From NCBI GenBank assembly GCA_013150955.1, contig JAADJD010000055.1, positions 33,677 to 96,652 on the forward strand: a DNA stretch of 62,976 bases. The letters run 5' to 3'. Position 1 is the stretch's first letter; each line of letters opens with the position of its first letter. The notes beneath the pieces were generated by a model. It was not told where the DNA came from. It was given only the letters and a program-made list of their open reading frames with translations, and made no database searches. This DNA comes from Calditrichota bacterium (GTDB lineage Bacteria; Calditrichota; Calditrichia; RBG-13-44-9; J042). This document shows positions 8,846 through 17,453 of this stretch, piece by piece. The position numbers and the translations under genes are program-made.

Positions 8846-10144
8846 TCAGGGTTTTTGAATGATCCGTGGCGTAATGAAGATGAGCAAGTCCGATTGCTCC
8901 TTCCGTTGCGTCTTGTGGCGAAATAACGCTCCCAGCAATGGAATGTCTCCCAGCAGCCACACTTTATCAATGACCTCGGTGGTGTTCTCCTTAATCAACC
9001 CCCCGATAACAATCGTCTGACTGTCCTGTACGGTAATGGTGGTCTCCACCTCCCGTTTGGATGTGATGGGTTGCGGGAAATCGCTGGGGCCGGTATATCC
9101 GATAATTTCTTCCAGTACCGGATGCACTCTGAGGGTAATCTGTCCGTCGGTATTAATCCGCGGAATGACTTCCAGGTACATGTTTACTTCCTTTTCCCGA
9201 TAAGAGATCAGGTCGCCGGAAATGCCCCGGCTAACTTCTGGAATGGGTACGATGGTACCAATTTTAATGACGGCCTTGTGATTGTTCAGCGTGGTGACTC
9301 GTGGATTGGACACCAAGCGGGAGCGATTATCCTTGGCCAGCAGGCTCAGGGTGGCCTGCAGCTGATCTACCGTCAAAATGCCCCAGTTTAACTGTCCCGT
9401 ACGGTCGGGTAGATCGTACCAGAGGCTCAGTGGATTCTGCGTGGTCTGTCCAGTTGCGGCATTTTCGTAAGGCAGGGTGTTTTCGGCACCGGTGCTTTTC
9501 ACGGTTATCTGATTGGGCAGGCGCAACCCCAGCTGACGTTCACCCCCAAGGATGGTTTCAATGAGCCGCACCTCGATCTGCAATTGCTGACCGGGCACAT
9601 CCAGTTCATCAATCACCGCCGCAATTCGATCGATGTTTTCCTGATAATCGGTGATGATCACCATGTCCGATCGTCTTTGGGTTTCATCCTTTTCTGGCTC
9701 AGAAATCAGCGCTTCAATCTTCCCCCGATCCGATAGCAATGGCAGCAGCGTGGGGCGGATGCGAAACGCATCCACATAGTCCAATCGAAATACCCGCGTT
9801 TGCAACTCCCCCGGCACCCGTAGCTGATAGGGCTTCACCAGAATGAAATTTCCCTCCACAATATAATGGGCACCAATGGGTTTCAAAATGGCGGTTAATG
9901 CATCGGAGAGGGGTACATCGGTTAATTGCAAGCTCAGCTGACCGCTCACTGCACCCCCCACCACAAGATTTAATTGATATTGATGCGAGATCATCTGCAG
10001 AATGTCTTTCACATCGGTATTGGCCATTTTGATGGTAATGCGCTGCTGGAGTTTCTGGGCCATATCACCAGCAGCCACTGAAGCCCCAAGTCCCATCAAC
10101 AGGCCCATGAGCAACAGAATGGAGAATCCGATTTGTCGAATCAT
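8846..10144 (-). CDS. pilQ: Type IV pilus secretin PilQ (short form)
   Basis: Outer-membrane secretin through which the pilus exits. A signal peptide (about residues 1-25, LLLMGLLMGLGASVAAG) precedes an N0/STN-type domain (about 33-105), one N1-like domain (about 118-185, VFRLDYVDAFRI) and the C-terminal secretin domain with VSNPRVTTLNNHKA and VIGGLIKE motifs and a final LLIFITPRII strand. At 432 residues it is much shorter than proteobacterial PilQ because it lacks AMIN domains and extra N-domains. It lies between the PilP-like and PilT genes, which supports assignment to the pilus rather than to type II secretion. Confidence 0.9.
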   Translation of the reverse strand: MIRQIGFSILLLMGLLMGLGASVAAGDMAQKLQQRITIKMANTDVKDILQMISHQYQLNLVVGGAVSGQLSLQLTDVPLSDALTAILKPIGAHYIVEGNFILVKPYQLRVPGELQTRVFRLDYVDAFRIRPTLLPLLSDRGKIEALISEPEKDETQRRSDMVIITDYQENIDRIAAVIDELDVPGQQLQIEVRLIETILGGERQLGLRLPNQITVKSTGAENTLPYENAATGQTTQNPLSLWYDLPDRTGQLNWGILTVDQLQATLSLLAKDNRSRLVSNPRVTTLNNHKAVIKIGTIVPIPEVSRGISGDLISYREKEVNMYLEVIPRINTDGQITLRVHPVLEEIIGYTGPSDFPQPITSKREVETTITVQDSQTIVIGGLIKENTTEVIDKVWLLGDIPLLGALFRHKTQRKEQSDLLIFITPRIIQKP

Positions 10145-10162
10145 TGCATCATCCTCTTAAAA

Positions 10163-10648
10163 TTAAGGCATCTCCAGAACGCGTCGTTGCTGGCCACTTT
10201 CCAGAATCACCCGATCGGGTTCAATGCGCACCACGCGATACCCATGAATGCGATCCCCTTCCTGAACCAGCATGCCATTGATGAGCGCCACTGCACCCGA
10301 TGCCCCCACACTGATGGCCTGCAGCCGCAGGGAAATTTGCGGTTGTACCACCCCATTTTTTCCTCCGGCAACGGGGATCACCACCGGGACGTTCGGCTGG
10401 CTACGGAACGGATCCTGCTCCCAGACACCGGGACGATAAGGCAGTTTGCGCACCCTTTCGACCGTTTCCGGTTGTGCCGCCAGGGTATCGGCATCCGTTT
10501 CTTCTGTCACTGCGGTTTCCTCCTCGCCACCGGTATACGCCCGTTTGTAATCATCAAAATTGGTGATCACATCAAACACCGCGTACAGTAGAATCAGCAA
10601 CAAAAAAAGGAGTAAACGCTTTTCTTTTTTGTTCAATTGCTTGATCAT
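10163..10648 (-). CDS. pilP: PilP-like inner-membrane/periplasmic pilus alignment protein
   Basis: This 161-residue protein has a single N-terminal membrane helix (LLLFLLLILLYAVFDV, about residues 11-27), a proline- and acid-rich linker, and a small C-terminal beta domain (LQAISVGASGAVALINGMLV, then GYRVVRIEPDRVIL) that resembles the PilP/GspC homology domain. PilP links the PilMNO platform to the secretin. Sequence recognition is moderate, but its position between pilO and pilQ is the canonical one. It is membrane-anchored by a helix rather than by a lipoprotein signal. Confidence 0.75.
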   Translation of the reverse strand: MIKQLNKKEKRLLLFLLLILLYAVFDVITNFDDYKRAYTGGEEETAVTEETDADTLAAQPETVERVRKLPYRPGVWEQDPFRSQPNVPVVIPVAGGKNGVVQPQISLRLQAISVGASGAVALINGMLVQEGDRIHGYRVVRIEPDRVILESGQQRRVLEMP

Positions 10649-10654
10649 CTGTGA

Positions 10655-11224
10655 CTATCCTTCATTCATTTTCATGATGAACACCCGACTGCGAATGCGC
10701 GCTTCCAGCACGCGCGGTTTCTTTTCCAGTCGCTGGATCTCCACCGCAACGGGCATCTGGTAAAATGGCAGGTTTTCCCAGGCCTGCAGAAACTTTCCAA
10801 TCTGGAGATAACTACCCCGCAGCCGCCACATCATGTACAGGGGCTTCACCCGTGCGGTGTCCTCTACTATGGCTTCAAAGCTTTCGATGTCGGGATCGGC
10901 GCTGAAAATTTGCAGGCCAAGCGGCGTGGCCAGGGCCGCTGTTTCCCGCAGTACCCGCGGAAACTCCCGAACCGTCAGGAACCGCCGCTCCACAGCCTTC
11001 AGGACACGGGACAGGCTATCCACCTGCTGCTGGATCTGCTCCAGCGACCCCTGGTGCTGTATAAAATAGTCCCGCTCACCCTCCACCTTTTGAATCTGGT
11101 GGATCAGCTCCTCGCGCTCCAGAACCGCACTCTGGTAACCCAGCAGATAAAGCAGGCTAAAACTGATCAACCCCACCACCAGGATTCCCAGCAGCCAGCG
11201 GATTTGTTTTTTCTGTGCATTCAT
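10655..11224 (-). CDS. pilO: PilO-like pilus assembly protein
   Basis: This 189-residue bitopic membrane protein has a short cytoplasmic tail, one membrane helix (WLLGILVVGLISFSLLYLLG, about 10-29), a periplasmic coiled coil (about 35-80, ELIHQIQKVEGERDYF) and a C-terminal ferredoxin-like region. This is the PilO layout. Its ATG overlaps the stop of the upstream pilMN gene by 4 bp (ATGA), indicating translational coupling. PilO partners with PilN in the inner-membrane ring. The assignment rests on topology and operon position as much as on sequence. Confidence 0.78.
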   Translation of the reverse strand: MNAQKKQIRWLLGILVVGLISFSLLYLLGYQSAVLEREELIHQIQKVEGERDYFIQHQGSLEQIQQQVDSLSRVLKAVERRFLTVREFPRVLRETAALATPLGLQIFSADPDIESFEAIVEDTARVKPLYMMWRLRGSYLQIGKFLQAWENLPFYQMPVAVEIQRLEKKPRVLEARIRSRVFIMKMNEG

Positions 11225-13023
11225 CGAAACGCCATGATATTAAATCGATATTGATTATTTTCGGGCGTCATCCCTCTTTCAATTAATCGAACCGATCGGA
11301 AAACAGACGCTTCCTCCAGCTGATTGATCCACTCCAGCAATTGCGTTTCGCTGGCGATGGGTGGCAACAACACCCGTCCAACCAGCTGAACGGCCGTTTG
11401 GGTGTCCTCCGGGATCGGTACCTCCAGCGGGAATTCCTCTTCCAGATCGCTCACGTGATAAATCCGCAACTCATCCAGCACCACGCCGTCAGGCCAGTTC
11501 TGACTGAAGTATTGCATCATCGGCACCACTTCCGTTTCTTCCTGCAAATAAGTTCCCAGTGTCTGCAATCGATTTTGAATGGCCACTTTCCGCAGAAGGG
11601 CATCCCGGAATTCCTGATTACTGCTGGTTAATTGGGCAAAATTTTCTTTTAATTGCTGCAGCTCCTGCCGGTAGCGTTCCACTTCCCCCTTCACGTGAAC
11701 GGTCATGCTGGTGACGCCGATTAAAAGCGCCAGAAAGGCGGCTGCAAGGGTCATATTGACCTTTTTCAGGAGCCGCGCTTTGCGCACTTCCGGGGGAACA
11801 AAGGTTTGCCGGAGCCGGGTGTAGGCCGGAAACCCAATGAATCCCACAAACTGACCGGGAAACTGCACCGGGCTCTTCAACGTCGGGAAATGGGGAATCA
11901 GCGGCAGGATGGGCATGGACAGTTCCCGGGAAAGGTAGGCCACCAGCTCCGGTGAATTGGCGCCCAATCCCGAAACGAAGATATTGTCCAGGCCATAAAA
12001 TTCGAATGCATGGTGAGCGTATTCCAGCGTCCGCAGAATCTCCGCATATAGTGCCCCGGCTGGCGCCAATCCCGGCTGATGATACTCTTCCAGAAATTGT
12101 TTCAGGCGCTCCCCAACCACATGATTGGCAAAAGGCTTATTGGTTTCTTCCAGCCGCCGGAAGAATGGCTCGTGATTTCGCCCATTACTGGCAGCGGGCG
12201 TTTCCATGTGCTGCAATCCAAAGGCGACCTGCCGGGTAAACACCGGCTTGCCTTTTCGGTACAGAAAAATGTGGGTACTCACCCGTCCCACATCCATAAA
12301 CAACGCATCCGAAGAATGCGATACCATGTCCTGATACGATTGCAACAAAACCAGCTGTCTTGGGATCAGCAAATCGGGATGGATGTCGTACGGTGCCAGC
12401 ATTTTAATGAAATGCTGGATGACCGTTCGCGGAATCAAAACCACCAGAATGCGCTGTTGCTGAATGACTTCTTCTTCGAAGGTGCTGAGTTTCTGATATA
12501 GCCAGATAAACTGATCCTCTTTAAACCCCTCCACCTCCCCTTTCAACTGGAAGTAAATGGCCTTTTCCAGTTCCTGGGTTTCGCTAACCACAGGAAAGAC
12601 CATCTCCATGCAGGTCACCGAAGGGTGCGAAAAACTGATCCAGACTTCCATGGGTGCACGATATTCCTGCTTTAAAATATTGGAGACGGTCTCTGCCCAG
12701 GCGTTCTCCATCACCTGCCCGGAGCTTTGAAAGATCTCCACACCGGCCTTTTGCAGGGACATCTGTCGACCCAGGCGCCGGAACACCGAATAAACGATGC
12801 GATCCTCCTGGAAATCCAGAGCCAGAATCCGGGTGGCAATCCATCCGGCAAATCCCAGCGACTGATGGAAAAACGTATCCTGAATGTCCACCCGGGGCGA
12901 CTCGCTCTGGCGCTGGTGCCCATTCCGTGTACGAAACGGCCACCGATTTCCCATCACCGTCCCGGGTATTTGCCGTAACCACCGCCAGGTTTTTTGCACC
13001 TGTTGTCGAACGTCAATTTCCAT
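11221..13023 (-). CDS. PilM-PilN fusion, inner-membrane platform protein
   Basis: The 600-residue protein joins two normally separate pilus proteins. An N-terminal actin-like, PilM-type region (about 60-390) contains the nucleotide-fold signatures ILALDF, LFMDVGRVSTHIFL and NIFVSGLGANS. A membrane helix follows (MTLAAAFLALLIGVTSMTV, about 425-445), then a PilN-type coiled coil and periplasmic domain. The layout resembles GspL of type II secretion, where the same parts occur in one chain. The start at 13023 has GGAGT six bases upstream. The first 55 residues are basic and not recognised. Fusion removes the PilM-PilN peptide contact as an independent interaction, so stoichiometry is fixed at 1:1. 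Confidence 0.82.
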   Translation of the reverse strand: MEIDVRQQVQKTWRWLRQIPGTVMGNRWPFRTRNGHQRQSESPRVDIQDTFFHQSLGFAGWIATRILALDFQEDRIVYSVFRRLGRQMSLQKAGVEIFQSSGQVMENAWAETVSNILKQEYRAPMEVWISFSHPSVTCMEMVFPVVSETQELEKAIYFQLKGEVEGFKEDQFIWLYQKLSTFEEEVIQQQRILVVLIPRTVIQHFIKMLAPYDIHPDLLIPRQLVLLQSYQDMVSHSSDALFMDVGRVSTHIFLYRKGKPVFTRQVAFGLQHMETPAASNGRNHEPFFRRLEETNKPFANHVVGERLKQFLEEYHQPGLAPAGALYAEILRTLEYAHHAFEFYGLDNIFVSGLGANSPELVAYLSRELSMPILPLIPHFPTLKSPVQFPGQFVGFIGFPAYTRLRQTFVPPEVRKARLLKKVNMTLAAAFLALLIGVTSMTVHVKGEVERYRQELQQLKENFAQLTSSNQEFRDALLRKVAIQNRLQTLGTYLQEETEVVPMMQYFSQNWPDGVVLDELRIYHVSDLEEEFPLEVPIPEDTQTAVQLVGRVLLPPIASETQLLEWINQLEEASVFRSVRLIERGMTPENNQYRFNIMAFR

Positions 13024-13041
13024 CTGTTGACTCCGGATCCC

Positions 13042-14094
13042 TCAATGGATCACCTGCTTTTGAATGTCGTACAGCAACAAAGGACTTTCATTAATGGAAG
13101 CCTTTAAAAATTCCCGCGATCGATCGGGGTGATAGTACACAATCAAAGTTCGAGAACCTTTCCTTTCCCGATCCCCAGGGTGCTTTTTCTTTTTCCGTTT
13201 CTTCTTCCGCTCTTCATGCTCCCCGGCCTCAGCATTCGATCGTTCGTGATCTTCTTCTTTATCCTCATCGTCATCATCCTCGTATTTGGACTGCAGTCGA
13301 ACATCGCCCGCCATGATGAGCATGCCCGGCAAACGGAGGCGCTTTTTTCCTTTCCGTTTACCATCAAACCGCAAACGGGAATCGTCATCCGGCGCAACAA
13401 TACCCCACCAGTTTCGATAGAGTTGGAACCGGGATAACTTTCCCAGATCGTCATCCAGAATCACATCGCCTTCCACGTAGGTGTAAAAAATGCCCCATCG
13501 ATAGGGTCGTTTTAGTTTCAGATCCTTCGTCACCTGAAAATACACGCGCTTCCCCCGAAACCGTTTTGAACGGGACTGTTTCTCAAAATATTCTCGATCA
13601 AATTGAGGCAACCGGGGCGCATGTTCCAGGATGCGATCCCCGGATTTCCGACGTTTTCCCGTCAACGAAACCACGGTTACCCCTTCAACCGAGCCCCCGG
13701 CCACCACCGCGTAGCCAGACAAATCCAGGTAGCGCGCTTCCAGCACCAGCGTCTGGGAAAATCCGTGAACCCGTCCCCGCGATGTGATTCTCACCCGATT
13801 TCCTTCCAGTACGTCAAGCTCAACCCGCGTCTTCTGACTGTCGGGCCAGACCAGCTCCTCCTCCCAGCTGGCAGGAACAGGATAGCCGGTCATTAAGAAT
13901 CGTTTCACCCCATATTCCAATCCCGATACCGCCAGATAGTACGCCTGGCGACTGGCCGCATCGCGAATGTGGGATCGGGACTCGATGGAGATCATGGTGG
14001 CAAGGGTTAGACCAAAAACCGCCAGAAAGGTAATGATAATGAGTCCCTGAACCAGAATGCCTCCCTGCTGGGATTTTACGTCAATCCGCCACAT
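13042..14094 (-). CDS. PilX-like minor pilin/pilus assembly protein with charged low-complexity segment
   Basis: The 350-residue product starts with a short polar stretch and a prepilin-like hydrophobic helix (GGILVQGLIIITFLAVFGLTL) followed by RQAYYLAVSGLEYG, as in PilX-type proteins that carry a long extracellular domain. A beta-rich region follows. Near the C-terminus is a highly acidic then highly basic run (roughly residues 240-300: EDDDDEDKEED, later KKKRKKKK) before a hydrophobic-polar tail. The upstream open frame reaches 14199, but the ATG at 14094 is chosen because GGGGTGG precedes it and the product then begins at the pilin-like segment. It overlaps the previous gene by 14 bp. Processing by PilD is uncertain because the G-x4-E motif is not canonical. 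Confidence 0.75.
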   Translation of the reverse strand: MWRIDVKSQQGGILVQGLIIITFLAVFGLTLATMISIESRSHIRDAASRQAYYLAVSGLEYGVKRFLMTGYPVPASWEEELVWPDSQKTRVELDVLEGNRVRITSRGRVHGFSQTLVLEARYLDLSGYAVVAGGSVEGVTVVSLTGKRRKSGDRILEHAPRLPQFDREYFEKQSRSKRFRGKRVYFQVTKDLKLKRPYRWGIFYTYVEGDVILDDDLGKLSRFQLYRNWWGIVAPDDDSRLRFDGKRKGKKRLRLPGMLIMAGDVRLQSKYEDDDDEDKEEDHERSNAEAGEHEERKKKRKKKKHPGDRERKGSRTLIVYYHPDRSREFLKASINESPLLLYDIQKQVIH

Positions 14095-14572
14095 GGTACC
14101 ACCCCTGCCGCTGCCAGCGAAACTGCTTTTGCTGGAATTGCAGCCTGATCTGCACGTATGCCACCTGGTCTCTGTCCCGCGTTTCTTTTTTCTGCGCATC
14201 CAGCAAACGAAAAGGAAATCCCCGCAAATGGGTCAGGAACACCTCCCCATCGCGGTACAGGACACCCCGCCGATAGCGATACTCGATCGGTCGGCCTTTC
14301 GAACGGCGAATGCGAATGCGATCTTCCTGAATTTCCAGAATATCCTGCCGGCTTAAACCAGCAAAATCCTGTCGGAGGCGGATCCAGGCTCGATCCGCTT
14401 CGGTCGCAAAAAACGATCGCTGAAACACATCCACCATCATGCGGGCGCTAACATTCATGAAGCCCAGGGAAACCGACAACACCACCCCCAATAATACCAG
14501 CACAAAGACCATTTCCAGCAGGCTGGCTCCCTTTTCATCGAAGAAGGGATATGTCGACTTCCGGGCATTCAT
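14081..14572 (-). CDS. Prepilin-like minor pilin (PilW/GspJ type)
   Basis: The 163-residue protein has a class III signal sequence: charged leader, then KG|ASLLEMVFVLVLLGVVLSVS, with cleavage predicted after Gly and Glu at mature position 5. The remainder is a basic globular domain (RIRRSKGRPIEYRYRRG). The ATG at 14572 overlaps the preceding stop as ATGA, which fixes the start over an open frame reaching 14653. It is one of three minor pilin-like proteins encoded in a row upstream of the assembly platform, probably forming the pilus tip or priming complex. Confidence 0.85.
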   Translation of the reverse strand: MNARKSTYPFFDEKGASLLEMVFVLVLLGVVLSVSLGFMNVSARMMVDVFQRSFFATEADRAWIRLRQDFAGLSRQDILEIQEDRIRIRRSKGRPIEYRYRRGVLYRDGEVFLTHLRGFPFRLLDAQKKETRDRDQVAYVQIRLQFQQKQFRWQRQGWYHVAD

Positions 14573-14973
14573 GATTGATATCGGGTTAAATAGACGGTTA
14601 ATCGAGCAACCGTTCCCAGTTTCTGATAACGCACCGTCACGGTCACGCGCCACAGCGGGACATTCGCCTCGCCCCAGGCCAGGATGTATTCCACCGTGGT
14701 TTGCCTTCGGTATCCGCCCGCCAGACGTTCTTCACCCGCAAACCGATCGATGGTGGTGTACCAGTCGGGATGCGCTTGCTTAAAGGCCAGGATTTCCTCG
14801 ATGCGTTCCTGTGCGTGGCTTTCTGCCTGTCGCTGAATCTCCGTCCGGGTATGGGTGGCCACGGTTCGGGACATCACCATAAGCAACGAGGGCAGGGCAA
14901 CCCCCAGTAGCGTGATCAATACAATCAGCTCCAGCAGGGTTGCCCCACGCTGTTGTTGCCAGTTCAATGTCAT
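14569..14973 (-). CDS. Prepilin-like minor pilin (PilV/GspI type)
   Basis: The 134-residue protein opens with QQQRG|ATLLELIVLITLLGV, a class III prepilin signal with Glu at mature position 5. A helix continues through ESHAQERIEEILAFKQAHPDW, a pattern typical of GspI/PilV, followed by a beta domain (LWRVTVTVRYQ). It is expected to be processed by the PilD encoded three genes upstream. It is coupled to the downstream minor pilin by a 4-bp overlap and starts 21 bp after the major pilin stop. Confidence 0.87.
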   Translation of the reverse strand: MTLNWQQQRGATLLELIVLITLLGVALPSLLMVMSRTVATHTRTEIQRQAESHAQERIEEILAFKQAHPDWYTTIDRFAGEERLAGGYRRQTTVEYILAWGEANVPLWRVTVTVRYQKLGTVARLTVYLTRYQS

Positions 14974-14994
14974 CCACCCATCCCATCATCCATA

Positions 14995-15360
14995 TTAGAA
15001 CTTATGACCGTTCGGGCACTTCACAATAACCCGCAGGGAATTATCATTGGCGGAAATGGTGTAGCTTTTGTTCCCCTTGGGACACCGGGGTACGCGCCCA
15101 TCGGCAAAGTCACTCCCCCTCAGCGTTTTGGCCACATCACTCAGTTTCACATCCTTATTGCGCATCACCTGCTTGGAGTACTTCATCAGGATGGCGTTCT
15201 CGATGGATTTTTGATTGGCCAGACAGGCCTTCCGCTGCGATTCCGCCGTCATGCTGATATATTTGGGCACCGCCACTGCTACCAGCAGCCCCAGAATCAC
15301 CAGCACAAACACCAGCTCAACCATCGAAAAACCTTTTTGGTTGGAGATAAAACGTTTCAT
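14995..15360 (-). CDS. pilA: Major type IV pilin-like protein
   Basis: The 121-residue prepilin has a six-to-nine residue basic leader and the signature QKG|FSMVELVFVLVILGLLVAVAVP, with Phe at +1 and Glu at +5, as in major pilins. A short globular domain contains two cysteine pairs at most (CLANQ, PRCPKGNK, VKCPNGHKF). Its start has the strongest ribosome-binding site of the locus, AAGGAGG seven bases before ATG, consistent with abundant expression. A 67-bp gap separates it from pilC. Pseudopilins of type II secretion look similar; the PilT and PilMN genes favour a pilus. Confidence 0.9.
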   Translation of the reverse strand: MKRFISNQKGFSMVELVFVLVILGLLVAVAVPKYISMTAESQRKACLANQKSIENAILMKYSKQVMRNKDVKLSDVAKTLRGSDFADGRVPRCPKGNKSYTISANDNSLRVIVKCPNGHKF

Positions 15361-15427
15361 TATACATCCTCCTTAAATAATTGGTTGTGTGAATGATACT
15401 TGATCTATCTAAAAATTTGCTGGAACC

Positions 15428-16633
15428 TTATTTCATCATGCTGATCAGATCCCACATGGGCAACAACAGCGCCATGGCCAGGATAAATACCATGGCTCCC
15501 AGAATAACCGTCAGCACCGGTTCCACCACGGTACTCAAGTTGCTCACCGTCTCAGTCACTTCCCTGTCGTAATAATCTGCCACCTGGCTGAGCATGCCTT
15601 CAATGGCACCACTCTCTTCCCCAATGCGAATCATCTGTACTGCAAACTCATCAAAAATGCGGCTTTTTTCCATCGTCGCGGCCAGTCCCTCGCCTTTCTT
15701 CACCCCCTGAATCATGCGATCGATCTCCCGGCGGAATACCCGATTCTCCGTGGCGGAACGGATGATCTCCAGTGCCTGCACCAGTGGAATGCCGGTATGA
15801 AAAAGGGTGTACAGCATTTTGGTAAAACGCGCCATCAACGATTTCTGGATTAACGCGCCAAAAATAGGAATGGTAAACAGGAAGGATTCCAGATGATAAC
15901 GACCTTCTTCCAATCGATAAGCATAAAGGATGCCCCCCACCGTGCCCAGGATGCCCAGCACCACCAACCAGCCGTATTGGGTCAACGCTGCAGAAATGGA
16001 TAACAACAAGCGGGTAATGAACGGTAATTCGGTTCCACTGGCTTCAAAAAGGGGAGCGAATTTGGGAATGACCAGCGTGGTAAAGATGAAAAATGCAACG
16101 ATAATGGCCACCAGCGTGATGAGAGGATACCGCAGCGCTTTTTGAACGTCCTTCTTGATCCGGTACTCATCTTCCAGCAGACGGTGCAGGTAATGCAGGG
16201 TCTCTTCCAGTGTACCACTGATTTCTCCCACGCGAATGGCATTCACATAAATGCGGGAAAATACGCGGGGATGTTTTTCCATGGCGCTGGATAGCGAACT
16301 GCCACCGGCCACATCCTGAATCAACACATTCATAAATTCCCGGAACGTTTCGTCCCTGCTCTGGTGGCGGATGGCTTTCAAACTGGCCAGAATGGGCACC
16401 CCGGCCTTCAACAGGGTGTGCAATTGACTGGTAAACTGCGCAATTTGCCGCGGTTTAAAGCGGAATTGCTGCGCACTGACCTTTCGTTGTTGCGTTTCCA
16501 GCACCTGGATTTCGATAGGAAAGAGGCTTTGCGATTTAATTTTATGAATCGCCTCTTCCTCGCTGTCCGCAACCAGAACATCTTCGTAGAATTTGCCATC
16601 AGCGGTCATGGCTTTGTAGAGGAACTGCCCCAT
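15428..16633 (-). CDS. pilC: Type IV pilus inner-membrane platform protein PilC
   Basis: Polytopic GspF/PilC family protein of 401 residues. The N-terminal YKAMTADGKFYEDVLVADS is the usual opening strand segment. Two homologous cytoplasmic GspF domains (about 65-190 and 270-390) each precede membrane helices, for example YPLITLVAIIVAFFIFTTLVIP and the terminal VILGAMVFILAMALLLPMW. It anchors pilin subunits during assembly and retraction. It lies between pilD and pilA, in the same direction, with 17 bp to pilD. Confidence 0.95.
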   Translation of the reverse strand: MGQFLYKAMTADGKFYEDVLVADSEEEAIHKIKSQSLFPIEIQVLETQQRKVSAQQFRFKPRQIAQFTSQLHTLLKAGVPILASLKAIRHQSRDETFREFMNVLIQDVAGGSSLSSAMEKHPRVFSRIYVNAIRVGEISGTLEETLHYLHRLLEDEYRIKKDVQKALRYPLITLVAIIVAFFIFTTLVIPKFAPLFEASGTELPFITRLLLSISAALTQYGWLVVLGILGTVGGILYAYRLEEGRYHLESFLFTIPIFGALIQKSLMARFTKMLYTLFHTGIPLVQALEIIRSATENRVFRREIDRMIQGVKKGEGLAATMEKSRIFDEFAVQMIRIGEESGAIEGMLSQVADYYDREVTETVSNLSTVVEPVLTVILGAMVFILAMALLLPMWDLISMMK

Positions 16634-16650
16634 TGGTTATCCCCCAACAC

Positions 16651-17418
16651 CTATAACACGATGCGCCAGTACCACTGCACAATGACGGATCCCCAGAAGA
16701 TGAAAACAATCAACGCGATGGACATAAATGGCCCCAGTGGGATGTACTCTTTCCGCTGGCGCCGCCCCAGGAACTGCATCAACATCAGCGCCAGAAATGC
16801 AATAAAAAAACTGAAAAACAGGGCGTAAATAATCATGTGTCCTCCTAAATAAAATCCTGCCACGGCTGCGAATTTCACATCTCCCATTCCCATTGCCTCC
16901 TTACGAAACACCGCCCGTCCCAGCACCGCGACAAGGAGCATGATCCCCCCTGCACCAATGAATCCCAAAAACGCTTCATAAAACGGAATGACCTGAAAAA
17001 GGGCATTTTCTACAATTCCCGCCAGCAACATAAATCCCAGTATGCGGTTGGGAATGATCTGATACTCCAGGTCAATCCAGGCCAGCACGATCAAACTATA
17101 CGCAAAGGTTAAGTAGAAGATGAAAGCGCCTCCCCATCCCAGTTTCAAATATGCCAGTGTGGTAAGAATACCGGTAAGCGCTTCGATGAAGGGATAGCGT
17201 GGAGAAATGGTGGCTCCACAATAGTGGCAGCGCCCCCTTAACAAAATGAAGGAAATTAAAGGAATTTTGTATTTCCAGGGCAGGGGTGTGCGACACTCCG
17301 GACAAAAGGAACCGATCTTAAAGATCGAGATTTTCCGCGGTATCCGGTAGATACAAACATTCAAAAAGCTCCCGAAAACAATCCCGAATAAAAATGTGAT
17401 AAAAACCGTAGGCTCCAT
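16651..17418 (-). CDS. pilD: Prepilin peptidase PilD
   Basis: Bifunctional membrane aspartyl protease and N-methyltransferase that processes prepilins. The 255 residues include the N-terminal helix FGSFLNVCIYRIPR, the cytoplasmic zinc-binding CxxC pairs (CPECRTPLPW and CHYCGA), and the two catalytic-Asp regions, DLEYQIIPN and GMGDVKFA. About eight membrane segments are evident. All expected motifs of the bifunctional form are intact. Its substrates are presumably the four prepilin-like proteins encoded just downstream. Confidence 0.95.
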   Translation of the reverse strand: MEPTVFITFLFGIVFGSFLNVCIYRIPRKISIFKIGSFCPECRTPLPWKYKIPLISFILLRGRCHYCGATISPRYPFIEALTGILTTLAYLKLGWGGAFIFYLTFAYSLIVLAWIDLEYQIIPNRILGFMLLAGIVENALFQVIPFYEAFLGFIGAGGIMLLVAVLGRAVFRKEAMGMGDVKFAAVAGFYLGGHMIIYALFFSFFIAFLALMLMQFLGRRQRKEYIPLGPFMSIALIVFIFWGSVIVQWYWRIVL

Positions 17419-17453
17419 CCCTTGTATGTTCCATCCCTTCCTGGTTATAAAAA

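Noticed and set aside
7674-8858. 394-codon open frame antisense to pilT
   Set aside because: It begins inside a repeat element and covers an unmistakable PilT; its protein is rich in G, Q, H and R as expected for a shadow frame.
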